Assembly: GCA_036263455.1 (NCBI GenBank)
Contig: DATAGZ010000003.1
Coordinates: forward strand, 1 to 64,000
Direction of reading: 5' to 3'
Source of the DNA: DATAGZ01 sp036263455
GTDB taxonomy: Bacteria; Pseudomonadota; Alphaproteobacteria; Dongiales; Dongiaceae
DNA length: 64,000 bases
The notes beneath the pieces are model-generated. The model did no database searches and had not been told where the DNA came from. It saw only the letters and a list, made by a program, of their open reading frames with translations. A program made the translations under genes and the position numbers. This document shows positions 1 through 8,725 of the stretch, one piece after another (position 1 is the stretch's first letter; every line of letters starts with the position of its first letter).

Positions 1-1416
1 GTTGAGCGTGATGCCCGTGGTGAAATCGGCAAAGCTCAGTATGTCGTTGCCCGCCCCGCCGTCGAGCGTGTCGTCGCCGCCACCGCCCTGGACGGTATCG
101 TTGCCGCCTGCAGAGAGGATCGTATCGTTGCCGCGCCCGCCATTAAAGAAATCATTGCCCGCGCTTCCATTGATGACGTCATTGAAATTCGTGCCCCAGA
201 CTTCCTGGATATTAGAGTAGCGGATAGAGTTACCGCTTCCGTAAGCGATCGTCCCCGAATTCGTGCTGGAGAAGTTCAAAGCGAGACCATTCTGAACGTT
301 CTGGAAGCTGAGAGTATTGAAACCGCCGCCGCCATCGATGATGTCGTTGCTGCCACCCCCGCCCGAGAAAATATCGTTGCCCACGCCCCCGATGATCGTG
401 TCGTTGAATTGCGTGCCAACGAACGCCTGGATGTTGGTGAAGGCCACGGAATTGGAACCGAAGCTCAAGAGACCCTGGGTTGGATCCGTGAAGCTACTCA
501 TATTCAATACGACAGGCGCATTATATTTTTCGAAAGAAAGCGTGTTGACTTCATTTTGGCTGGAGCCGCCATCGATCGTGTCATTGCCGACCGTGGCATA
601 AAAAACGTCGCTTCCACCGCCACCGTTCAGGAGGTCACTGCCCGAGCTGCCGGTAAAGACATCCGCCAGCTGCGTCCCGTTCACTCGGCGCGTAAAAGTG
701 AAATTGACGGTCCCGCCATCGGCATAGGTCGCCAAGCCGGTGCTCGCGCTGAAAAGATCAATAATGGCGCCCGAGGCGTTACCAGCCCTGTCGAATCCGT
801 TTGCAAGGTTAAGCGTGTTGGTTCCACCGCCGCCGTCGACGGTCGTGTTGCCATGGCCTCCGGCTGTGATGATATCATTACCGCTGTTGCCATAGATACG
901 ATCGTTACCACCGCCACCGACGAGAATATTGGTAGAAGATATACCTGCCTCGACCTCTCGGATGGTATTATCGCTGATATCGCCGATAATGAAATCGCTC
1001 CGACCGGTACCGCGAACCTCCTCGACATCAATATTTCCCTGAGCAGTGGCACCTGCGACAGGGTCGGTGGCGCCCACCGCCCGAATGAAAAGGATTATGC
1101 CACTCGTATATTTTTCGTAGCTGGCAATGTCATATCCGGCTCCGCCAATAACATTGATGGTGGAATCCTGCGGTGCGTAAATGAAATCATCGCCGCTATC
1201 CGCATAGATGGATGTGACATTCTGGCTAAGACCAGAGTTCGGCGTATTAAGAGCCGTGCCGTCGATCGTATCGTTCCCTGTCGTACCGGCATAATAGTAG
1301 AAGGGCGGGGTAGTTCCAGTGCCGGTCCATCTGACCAGATGGCCACCTGTGGCCGCTTGCGTTACAGGAATAAAATCAGCAGTCGCTGGTCCGTCACTCA
1401 GGAACCGATATCGCAT
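1..1416 (-). CDS. RTX-type calcium-binding repeat protein, partial (C-terminus off left edge)
   Basis: The reading frame stays open for 472 codons and runs out of the window at base 1. The ATG at 1416 follows an AAGGAG ribosome binding site at a good distance. The N-terminus (MRYRFLSDGPAT) is followed by GTTGNDTIDG-like and GGGGNDRIYG-like nonapeptides, the glycine/aspartate repeats that form parallel beta-rolls and bind Ca2+ in type I-secreted proteins. Its last visible codons (FADFTTGITLN) match the start of the conserved C-terminal module of the next three paralogues, so the missing part probably carries that module too. It lies 29 bp downstream of the next RTX gene on the same strand, so co-transcription is likely. 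Substrate and function are unknown; secretion is inferred from family knowledge. No transporter genes are adjacent. Confidence 0.85.
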   Translation of the reverse strand, partial: MRYRFLSDGPATADFIPVTQAATGGHLVRWTGTGTTPPFYYYAGTTGNDTIDGTALNTPNSGLSQNVTSIYADSGDDFIYAPQDSTINVIGGAGYDIASYEKYTSGIILFIRAVGATDPVAGATAQGNIDVEEVRGTGRSDFIIGDISDNTIREVEAGISSTNILVGGGGNDRIYGNSGNDIITAGGHGNTTVDGGGGTNTLNLANGFDRAGNASGAIIDLFSASTGLATYADGGTVNFTFTRRVNGTQLADVFTGSSGSDLLNGGGGSDVFYATVGNDTIDGGSSQNEVNTLSFEKYNAPVVLNMSSFTDPTQGLLSFGSNSVAFTNIQAFVGTQFNDTIIGGVGNDIFSGGGGSNDIIDGGGGFNTLSFQNVQNGLALNFSSTNSGTIAYGSGNSIRYSNIQEVWGTNFNDVINGSAGNDFFNGGRGNDTILSAGGNDTVQGGGGDDTLDGGAGNDILSFADFTTGITLN

Positions 1417-1445
1417 CGTATTTCTCCTTAAGGATTAGCGGCCTC

Positions 1446-2515
1446 TTAGCCGTGATTGGGCACGGGGAAGGTGGGGTGGAAATAAGGGGCCAAGGTCGGA
1501 TCGCCCACCACATAGGGATATTCGGCCAGCGTCCCGCCGTGGGCCTGGCTCTGCTGCTGGTGGGGCGCAAACAGGATCTCATGATTAGCGAGTAATTGAT
1601 CCAGCGTCAGAGTGGTCCCCGCCGTCCCCTGCAGCACCGCCACATCCGTCCAGTCCCCCGCCAGGCCCTGATACTTGGAGAAGCCGGTGGCCGCGTCCAC
1701 ATTGACCTGCAGGTGGTAATCGCCCGTGCCATTCACCTGCACCACCCGCACATACTGGCCCAGCGTCGTCCCGTTCGGGTCGGCGGCGTAGTCGAAATCC
1801 GTGATATTGGTGGCACTTGTCGAACTCAGCAGCGCCGGATCGATCGCGGTCAAGGACGTCGCCTGATAGAACAGGTTGGTCAGCAGCGGGCTCAGGTCCA
1901 AAATGTCCGCGTTGGTATCGGTCGTGGTATTGCCGACGTGGAAATCCGTTATGAGGTTGAGCGTGTCGTGCACCTCGTTATAGCCGAAGAAGGTCGGCTG
2001 AGAGGCGGCGCGGATCAGTGTGTCGAACACAAAAGTATCGTGGCCGGCCCCACCCGTCAGGGTGTTCTGCCCCGAATATTCCTCGATCACGTCGTCGCCA
2101 TTGCCGCCATAGAGAAAGTCATCGCCGCTCGATCCGCCGGTCAGGTAATCGTTGTTTTCCCCGCCATAGACGTTATCCGTCCCCGGACCGGCGAAGATGA
2201 TATCGTTGCCAATTCCACCGGTCAGCACGTCGTCGCCGATGCCGCCGCGGAAATAATCGCTGCCCGCCCCGCCATCGATTGTGTCGTTCGACCAGCCGCC
2301 GAAAAGGCGGTCGTCGAAAATAGAGCCGATATAGGTCTCCATGTTGAAAAAGGTACTGACATAGGTGCCGCCATTGGCGTCCTGGTAGGTATAGAATCCG
2401 TCATGCCCCAATCCTTCGAAAGCCACCGGGTAATATTGGTGGTTGGGGTCCAATACCGAGGGAAAGTAACTGGTCAGGTTGAGCGTGATGCCGGTCGTGA
2501 AATCGGAGAAGGTCA
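1446..2515 (-). repeat. RTX C-terminal module, copy A
   Basis: Codes for the non-repeat insert, second RTX block, target-like domain and PVPNHG tail. About 150 bases near 1500-1650 differ from the corresponding bases near 7710-7860 at only one or two positions by eye. Confidence 0.8.
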
Positions 2516-3833
2516 TCGTGTCGTTGCCCAGTCCGCCGTTGATAACATCATCGCCGCCGCCGCCGCTGAGGACGTCATCCCCTTTCCCTCCGAAGAGGTT
2601 GTTCGCCTTCGCGTCCCCGACGATCGCATCATTGGCACCCGTGCCATAGACCGTCGCGAAGTTCTCGTAAAAGCCTGCGGAAGATTGCGCTCCCAGCCGG
2701 AGGTCGATCCCCCCGCCGGTATAGCCGGAGAAGTTCAAGTAATCGCCGCCGCCACGACCGTCGGCATGGATCGTGCTGTTCGGGTTGACGTTGAAATAAT
2801 CGCTGACTGAGGTCCCGATGAAATCGGTAAAGCTGAAGTAGGAAGTCGTAAGATTGACACCGCTGCTCGCCTGGTCGGTCACGGTTCCCTTGTCGGGGCC
2901 TTGGGTGAGATCAAAGAGCAACGCCTGACCGGAGGAGGCGTAAGTCAGGGTATTGCGCTCCCCGTTTAAAAGCGATCCGCCGTAAAGCAGGTCATGTCCT
3001 GCGCTTCCCTGGAACAGGTCGTTGCCGACCCCACCGCCAGCGATATCGTTTCCAGCCGACCCGATAATGGTATCGGCAAGCCGCGTGCCATTTATTGTCT
3101 GGAAGTTCGCGAAAGCCAGAGTGTACCCGAGCCCATCGTCATAGCTCGCGTTGCCGCCGCCAGCGCCATTTAAGGTAATGGTCGCGCCCACCGTTGGAAC
3201 GGGATACGCATTGATGTTGAGGGTGTTCGTCCCGCTGCCGCCATCGGCATAGGAGTGACTCCGCCCGCCTGCGGTAATGGCATCATTGCCTCCGCCACCA
3301 TAAACTATCTGATCAACCCCATTTGCCGATACGATAATATCGTCGCCGCCAGCGCCATCGATGATATGAATGGGCGAGCTGCTCCCAAAAAGCATGATAT
3401 CGGCTTGTTCGCTGCCGCGAAGCTGTTCCGCGAGCAGATACCCACTTTTCTGGCCCGAGATTAAGGTAGTTGACGGCGAGAGAAAAACGCTCGTGGTGAA
3501 CTTCTCATACGAGATGATATCGTGTTCCCCCGGCCCATTCTGGGCGACAATATTTATGCTAGTGTCTTTTGGCCCATAGATTATATCGTCCCCGGCCAGT
3601 CCGCGCACCTCGGATACCTGGGGATAGACCGTCCCTATATCCGTGACATCGAGACCATCATTGCCGTTTGTTCCCACATAAGCGGAGAAGCTCCCATTTG
3701 TCTGTACCGTCCCACCCGACACGGTCGCGGCACTAACGAGGCCGGCCGCATCTTGACCGAGAGTCTCTTGATACGAAGAAGCATGCTCATGGTTTAAGGT
3801 AATTTCTTCACCCGATTTCCGAAAGACGCGCAT
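1446..3833 (-). CDS. RTX-type calcium-binding repeat protein (795 aa)
   Basis: Chosen start is the ATG at 3833 (MRVFRKSGEE): it has a GGAG site six bases upstream and matches the paralogues' N-termini (MRISRK, MPAYRK); an upstream start at 3884 is less likely. The protein has an N-terminal region with motifs like EVRGLAGDDIIYGP and EHDIISYEKF, repeated GGxGxD nonapeptides throughout, then a conserved module: a non-repeat insert (LDPNHQYYP, DGFYTYQDA, FFNMETYIG), a second RTX block, a DILDLSPLL segment typical of type I secretion target domains, and an invariant tail ending PVPNHG. This suggests a secreted, Ca2+-folded surface or extracellular protein; no enzymatic domain is recognised. The C-terminal module is almost identical in DNA to that of 7651-10029, but the N-terminal half is clearly diverged. 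Confidence 0.9.
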   Translation of the reverse strand: MRVFRKSGEEITLNHEHASSYQETLGQDAAGLVSAATVSGGTVQTNGSFSAYVGTNGNDGLDVTDIGTVYPQVSEVRGLAGDDIIYGPKDTSINIVAQNGPGEHDIISYEKFTTSVFLSPSTTLISGQKSGYLLAEQLRGSEQADIMLFGSSSPIHIIDGAGGDDIIVSANGVDQIVYGGGGNDAITAGGRSHSYADGGSGTNTLNINAYPVPTVGATITLNGAGGGNASYDDGLGYTLAFANFQTINGTRLADTIIGSAGNDIAGGGVGNDLFQGSAGHDLLYGGSLLNGERNTLTYASSGQALLFDLTQGPDKGTVTDQASSGVNLTTSYFSFTDFIGTSVSDYFNVNPNSTIHADGRGGGDYLNFSGYTGGGIDLRLGAQSSAGFYENFATVYGTGANDAIVGDAKANNLFGGKGDDVLSGGGGDDVINGGLGNDTMTFSDFTTGITLNLTSYFPSVLDPNHQYYPVAFEGLGHDGFYTYQDANGGTYVSTFFNMETYIGSIFDDRLFGGWSNDTIDGGAGSDYFRGGIGDDVLTGGIGNDIIFAGPGTDNVYGGENNDYLTGGSSGDDFLYGGNGDDVIEEYSGQNTLTGGAGHDTFVFDTLIRAASQPTFFGYNEVHDTLNLITDFHVGNTTTDTNADILDLSPLLTNLFYQATSLTAIDPALLSSTSATNITDFDYAADPNGTTLGQYVRVVQVNGTGDYHLQVNVDAATGFSKYQGLAGDWTDVAVLQGTAGTTLTLDQLLANHEILFAPHQQQSQAHGGTLAEYPYVVGDPTLAPYFHPTFPVPNHG

Positions 3834-3941
3834 TTCCGCTCCGTTGAAGATGGTTAGGGTTAGCCTAGCAAAGGCCGAGGTCAAGAATCGCTTTTATCCG
3901 ATACGGTGCGGCAGCGCAACAATTTCTTAATGATTCCTTAA

Positions 3942-5399
3942 TCAGTTCCTTGTCTGTTCCTGGTGTAAGGGCACGATCTGGGCGCTGGCGCGCAGAGAGG
4001 GTAATTCAATTCGGAAAATCGTTCCCGTCGCGCCTGTCTCGAGCAGGCGCAGCTCGCCGCCATGGGCGCGCACCGCCTCGCGGGCGATGGCGAGGCCGAG
4101 ACCGGTCCCCCCGGCGCGCGCCGAGCCCTTGAAGGGAATGAACAGGTTGTCGAGTGCCTTGGGCGGGAGCCCGGGCCCGTCGTCCTTGACGTCAAGAGAG
4201 ACGCCCCCCCCGGGCCCCAGCCGTGCAACGATTGCAACGCGGCGCGCGCCCATTTGGAAGGCGTTCTGGCTGAGATTGAGCAAAACCCGTGCGAGTTGAT
4301 CTCGATCGGCCACGATCTCGTTGATACCGCCGAAATCGGCCAGCCATTCCTTTTCGCTGCTCAACTGGCCATCGAGGGCATCCCGAACGTCATTGTGCAG
4401 TTGATTGAGCGAAAGAGTCTCAAGCCGTAGAATCGGCGTCGATTGGCGTGCAAAACTAAGCGTGTCGGAGCATAGGGCCACGGCGCGGTCCAGTGCACCG
4501 ATCAGCCGCGGCGCGGATTTGCGGACCTGCGGATCGTCGGATTGGACAAGCCGGTCGGTAATGAGCTGCGCCGTGGCGAGGATACCGCGCAGATCGTGGT
4601 TGATCTTGGTCACGGCCGTACCTAATGCCGCGAGCCTGGTCTTTTCCTGCAATGCTTGGCGAAGGCGCGCCTGCATGGCCGCGAGCTCGCGCTCGGCCAG
4701 GCCGATTTCGTCCCCGCGTGCGGAGGGTTGGTCCTGGGGATCTTCCTTTTCGGGATCCTCGCGGAACCGGATCATCCGCCGGGTCAGGAGGCGCATTGGA
4801 CGGATCGCGATCCATTGCAATGTGGCATAGAGCAGGGCGCCGGCGAAAAGCGAGACGATCACCGAGGATTGCAGCCATTGCCAGCCATACTGGATAAGCG
4901 CCTGGCGCAGCGGGCCTTCCTTGAGCACGATGTCGACCTGGGCGAAACGCGCCCGCGGGCTGGCGCCGGTGACGCGGATGGTCCGGTCCTGGCCACGAAT
5001 GAGCGAATCAATGGCATCGGCAAGCGACATGGCGAAATTATGCGCGTCCAGATCATAGGCGCGGTCGATGATCGGGGCGGGATTGGAGCCGCGCAGCATT
5101 AGGTGCCGGCCGTCTATGGTCTGCAGGCCGACGATATAGACCCCGGCCATATCGAGCAGCTGGTCTTCGAGCTGGGGATCGAGGATCGTGCCGTGGGTGG
5201 TGGCACGTTGGGCGAGGATCGCCAGATGACTTTCCGCCAGCCTCTGTTCAAGCCAGGTGATGCGGTACCGCGCAATCGAGGGCGCAAAAAACAGGACTTC
5301 GCTCAGTAGAACAAAAATAACCGTAAGCGCTAAAAGCCGGGCCGAAAGGCCAGTGCCGAATCTTGGTGGCCTTAGTGCCGGTTTCGATGCGTCTGTCAT
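3942..5399 (-). CDS. Orphan sensor histidine kinase (485 aa)
   Basis: Start taken at ATG 5399 (MTDASKPALR) with AGGA five bases upstream; a longer frame to 5507 has no support. Two membrane segments (about residues 22-42 and 178-198) enclose a roughly 135-residue periplasmic sensor region. A HAMP-like linker follows, then an H-box with phospho-acceptor His268 in KINHDLRGIL, an N-box LLNLSQNAFQ (about 373-382), DDGPG (406-410) and GTGLGLAIA (431-439), so all catalytic boxes are present. No response regulator lies next to it; the neighbours on both sides are RTX genes on the same strand, at gaps of 107 and 108 bp. It may regulate the RTX genes or respond to the envelope, but this is inference from position only. 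The ribosome binding site sits in one arm of an inverted repeat (5404-5458). Confidence 0.92.
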   Translation of the reverse strand: MTDASKPALRPPRFGTGLSARLLALTVIFVLLSEVLFFAPSIARYRITWLEQRLAESHLAILAQRATTHGTILDPQLEDQLLDMAGVYIVGLQTIDGRHLMLRGSNPAPIIDRAYDLDAHNFAMSLADAIDSLIRGQDRTIRVTGASPRARFAQVDIVLKEGPLRQALIQYGWQWLQSSVIVSLFAGALLYATLQWIAIRPMRLLTRRMIRFREDPEKEDPQDQPSARGDEIGLAERELAAMQARLRQALQEKTRLAALGTAVTKINHDLRGILATAQLITDRLVQSDDPQVRKSAPRLIGALDRAVALCSDTLSFARQSTPILRLETLSLNQLHNDVRDALDGQLSSEKEWLADFGGINEIVADRDQLARVLLNLSQNAFQMGARRVAIVARLGPGGGVSLDVKDDGPGLPPKALDNLFIPFKGSARAGGTGLGLAIAREAVRAHGGELRLLETGATGTIFRIELPSLRASAQIVPLHQEQTRN

Positions 5400-5403
5400 A
5401 CGC

Positions 5404-5458
5404 TTCCTATAGCATATAAGCGAGGAGAAAGGCCCGCTATCCGCATTAGCTATAGGAA
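5404..5458 (-). repeat. Long-spaced inverted repeat at the kinase ribosome binding site
   Basis: TTCCTATAGC at 5404-5413 is the exact reverse complement of GCTATAGGAA at 5449-5458, separated by 35 bases. In the minus-strand transcript the downstream arm contains most of the AGGA ribosome binding site of the histidine kinase starting at 5399. Pairing of the arms could reduce kinase translation. The repeat is seen directly; the regulatory effect is inference. Confidence 0.5.
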
Positions 5459-5506
5459 AGCGAGAGGCTACCCAGACCCTGAGATAGCAGCCTCTCCGCC
5501 ACCGCA

Positions 5507-6580
5507 TCAGCCGTGATTGGGCACGGGCAGAGTCGGATAGTAATAGGGCGCGATCGTCGGGTCGCCCACAATGTAGGGATAATCCGCTAGCGTCCCGCTA
5601 TGGGCTTGGCTCTGTTCCTGGTGCGGGGCGAACAGGATCTCATGATTAGCGAGCAGCTGATCGAGGGTTAGGGAAGTACCCGCTGTCCCCTGCAGAATAG
5701 CCGCATCCGTCCACCCGCCGGACAGGCCTTCATACTGAGCGTAGGCTTTGCTCGGATCGACATTAATCTGCAGGTGATAATCGCCCGCCCCATTCACCTG
5801 GATCATGCGGACATATTGGCCAAGCGTCGTCCCGTTTGGATCGCTGACGTAATCGAAGCCGGTGATATTGGTCAGGTTGGTCGAGCCGGTGATGGAAGGA
5901 TCGAGCGGCGGCAAGGAAGTCGCCTGGTAGAACAGATTGATCAGCAACGGACTCAAATCGAGAATATCCGCGTTCGTATCGGTCGCGGTGTTGCCCACAT
6001 GGAAATCGGTGATGATGTTGAGCGCATCATGCACTTCGTTATAGCCGAAGAGGGTCGGCTGCGCAGCGGCGCGAATCAGCGAGTCGAATACAAAGATGTC
6101 GTGTCCGATGCCACCGGTCATGATATTAAGCCCGGAATAATCCTCTATTACGTCGTCGCCATTGCCGCCATAGAGGAAGTCATCGCCGCTGGCGCCGCCG
6201 TTCACGTAATCGTTGTTGTTCCCGCCATAGAGTGTATCGTTGCCAAGACCGGCGAAGATCAAATCGTTGCCGTCCCCGCCGATCATCACATCGTCGCCGA
6301 TGCCGGCACGGAAAAAATCGTTGCCCGCGCCGCCATCGATTGTGTCGTTCGACCAGCCGCCGAAAAGGCGGTCATCAAACTGAGAGCCGACATAGGCCTC
6401 CATATTGAAGAAGGTGCTGACATAGGTTCCACTTGCGTTCTGATAGGTATAGAAGCCATCCTGGCCATGACCGTTGAACCCCACCGGATAATATTGATGG
6501 TTGGGATCGAGCACATCGACAAAATAGTTGGTGAGATTGAGTGTGATGCCTTGCGCCTCATACGCGAAGGTCAACGTGTC
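5507..6580 (-). repeat. RTX C-terminal module, copy B (diverged)
   Basis: Same module as at 1446-2515 and 7651-8725 but with many base changes (for example TAGGGATAATCCGCTAGCGT against TAGGGATATTCGGCCAGCGT), although it lies physically between the two nearly identical copies. Confidence 0.8.
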
Positions 6581-7438
6581 GTTGCCCGCGCCGCCATCCA
6601 GCAGGTCATCGCCGCCGCGGCCATCCAGGTAATCATTGCCTTTCCCGCCATTAATGCGGTCATTGCCCGCGGAGCCAATGATCGTGTCGTCGAGCCCCGT
6701 GCCCGTCACGGTCTGGAAGTTCGCGAAACTCAGGGAAGAACCCAGCCCACCGTTATAGGCCACGGAACCACCGCCGGTATTGTTCAGGGTGATGGTCGCG
6801 CCTAGCGTCTGGGTGGAATGGAGCGCTACGGTGAGCGCGTTGGTTCCCGTGCCGCCATCGACCGTATAATAACCCTGGCCGCCCGCGGCAATGATATCGT
6901 TGCCCGCTCCGCCATAGATTGTCTGATTGGTGGCATTGGTCGAGGCTACGATCACATCATCGCCGCCGGCGCCATCGACGACGCTAATCGGCGAAGATGG
7001 CCGGAGCGTGATGGAATCACCAAAGCTACTGCCGCGAAGCTGCTCGGCGAGGAAGTAGCCGGTCTTTTGGCCCGCGATATAGGTGGCCGAGGTGGTGAGA
7101 ACGACGCCGGAGGTAAACAGTTCGTAGCTGATAATGTCGTGCTCGGTATCTGGATTTCCGGTCTCCGTTCCGATGATATCGATGGTGGTATCGGTGGGCG
7201 CGTAGATAATGTCGGTCCCCGCCAACCCGCGCACTTCCGTAACCGCAGGAAAAGCCGTGCCCAGATCCGAGGCGTCTATGGTATCGTTACCCGCAGTGCC
7301 TCTATATTGATAGCCGCTGATGGTGCCGCCCGACAGATCCTGTGTCCCGGTATCGGCAAGGGACGTATTTCCTTGCAGTAAAATCCCCTGCTGCCTGATG
7401 GATACGTTATCGAGATCGATCTTTCGAGATATGCGCAT
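5507..7438 (-). CDS. RTX-type calcium-binding repeat protein (643 aa)
   Basis: Start ATG at 7438 (MRISRKIDLDN) follows AGGAAA. The N-terminal half (GTAGNDTIDASDLG, EVRGLAGTDIIYAP, ISYELFTSGVVL, TIYGGAGNDIIAAG) is closely similar to the gene at 7651-10029, while its C-terminal module (LDPNHQYYP, DGFYTYQNA, DILDLSPLLINLF, tail PVPNHG) is the most diverged of the three complete copies. It is shorter than its neighbours because it lacks a middle RTX block of about 150 residues. RTX nonapeptides such as GGNGDDVIE indicate Ca2+-dependent folding after export; no catalytic domain is recognised. The short 3' flank (5460-5506) resembles the flank after 7651, so the duplication unit included the end of the gene and some downstream DNA. 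Confidence 0.9.
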   Translation of the reverse strand: MRISRKIDLDNVSIRQQGILLQGNTSLADTGTQDLSGGTISGYQYRGTAGNDTIDASDLGTAFPAVTEVRGLAGTDIIYAPTDTTIDIIGTETGNPDTEHDIISYELFTSGVVLTTSATYIAGQKTGYFLAEQLRGSSFGDSITLRPSSPISVVDGAGGDDVIVASTNATNQTIYGGAGNDIIAAGGQGYYTVDGGTGTNALTVALHSTQTLGATITLNNTGGGSVAYNGGLGSSLSFANFQTVTGTGLDDTIIGSAGNDRINGGKGNDYLDGRGGDDLLDGGAGNDTLTFAYEAQGITLNLTNYFVDVLDPNHQYYPVGFNGHGQDGFYTYQNASGTYVSTFFNMEAYVGSQFDDRLFGGWSNDTIDGGAGNDFFRAGIGDDVMIGGDGNDLIFAGLGNDTLYGGNNNDYVNGGASGDDFLYGGNGDDVIEDYSGLNIMTGGIGHDIFVFDSLIRAAAQPTLFGYNEVHDALNIITDFHVGNTATDTNADILDLSPLLINLFYQATSLPPLDPSITGSTNLTNITGFDYVSDPNGTTLGQYVRMIQVNGAGDYHLQINVDPSKAYAQYEGLSGGWTDAAILQGTAGTSLTLDQLLANHEILFAPHQEQSQAHSGTLADYPYIVGDPTIAPYYYPTLPVPNHG

Positions 7439-7650
7439 TGCATTTCCTTTAGTTTAACGCTTTAAGCGGTAAGAAAGCGTCGGCTTATATCTCATTTAAC
7501 TAATTCTTGCAATCTTCCTTGATTATTTGCCCGTTTATTCCGGTTTGTTCATTATTGGAGAAAGATAGCTGATTCAGCAGGGCGCTAGCCTAGGATACGG
7601 ATCAGCTTTTCGATTTGGGGAGCTGAGATAGGCAGCCTCCCGCCACCGCG

Positions 7651-8725
7651 TCACCCGTGATTGGGTACGGGGAGGGTGGGGTGGAAATAGGGGGCCAGGG
7701 CCGGGTCGCCCACCACATAGGGATATTCGGCCAGCGTCCCGCCGTGGGCCTGGCTCTGCTGCTGGTGGGGCGCGAACAGGATCTCATGATTAGCGAGTAA
7801 TTGATCCAGCGTCAGAGTGGTCCCCGCCGTCCCCTGCAGCACCGCCACATCCGTCCAGCCACCCGTCGTCAGGCCTGAGAACGCCGCAAAGCCCGTCGCG
7901 GAGTCGACATTGACCTGCAGGTGGTAATCGCCCGTGCCATTCACCTGCACCACCCGCACATATTGGCCCAGCGTCGTCCCGTTCGGGTCGGCGGCGTAGT
8001 CGAAATCCGTGATATTGGTGGCGCTCGCCGAGCTTAGCACCGCCGGATCGATCGCGGTCAAGGACGTCGCCTGATAGAACAGGTTGGTCAGCAGCGGGCT
8101 CAGGTCCAAAATGTCCGCGTTAACATCGGTCGTGGTATTGCCGACGTGGAAATCCGTGATGATATTGAGCGTGTCGTGCACCTCGTTAACGCCGAAAGTG
8201 GTCGGCTGCGCAGCGGCGCGAATCAAAGCGTCGAACACGAACGTGTCGCGCCCGGCTCCGCCCGCCAGGGTATTCAGCCCCGAATATTCCTCGATCACGT
8301 CGTCGCCATTGCCGCCGTAGAGCACATCGTCGCCGCTGGCGCCGCCGTTCAGGTAATCGTTGTTGTTCCCGCCATAGACGTTATCCGTCCCGGGACCGGC
8401 GAAGATCAGGTCGTTGCCGTCTCCACCGGTCAGCACATCGTCGCCGATGCCGGCGCGGAAATAATCGTTCCCAGCCCCGCCATCGATCGTGTCGTTCGAC
8501 CAGCCGCCGAACAGCCGATCATCGAACGAAGAGCCGACATATGTCTCCATGTTGAAGAATGTCCCGACATAGGTGCCGCCGGCATCCTGATAGGTATAAA
8601 AACCGTCTTGGCCGTGACCGAGGAAATTCGCCGGGTAATATTGGTGGTTGGGGTCCAGCACCTCTGGGAAATAAGCAGTGAGATCGAGCGTGATTCCCCA
8701 TGCGCCGGCTTGAAAGCTCAGCGTG
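7651..8725 (-). repeat. RTX C-terminal module, copy C
   Basis: Nearly identical at DNA level to copy A at 1446-2515 over long stretches, including third codon positions, while the adjoining N-terminal coding region resembles copy B's gene instead. Confidence 0.8.

Noticed and set aside
409..2810. Long plus-strand open frames opposite the RTX genes (409-1431, 1596-2810; similarly 5774-6805, 8146-8877, 9421-10032, 23828-24613)
   Set aside because: They mirror the GGxGxD repeats: their translations are low-complexity runs of Ile, Val, Ala and Arg with no start signals. The minus-strand frames have ribosome sites and recognisable domains.
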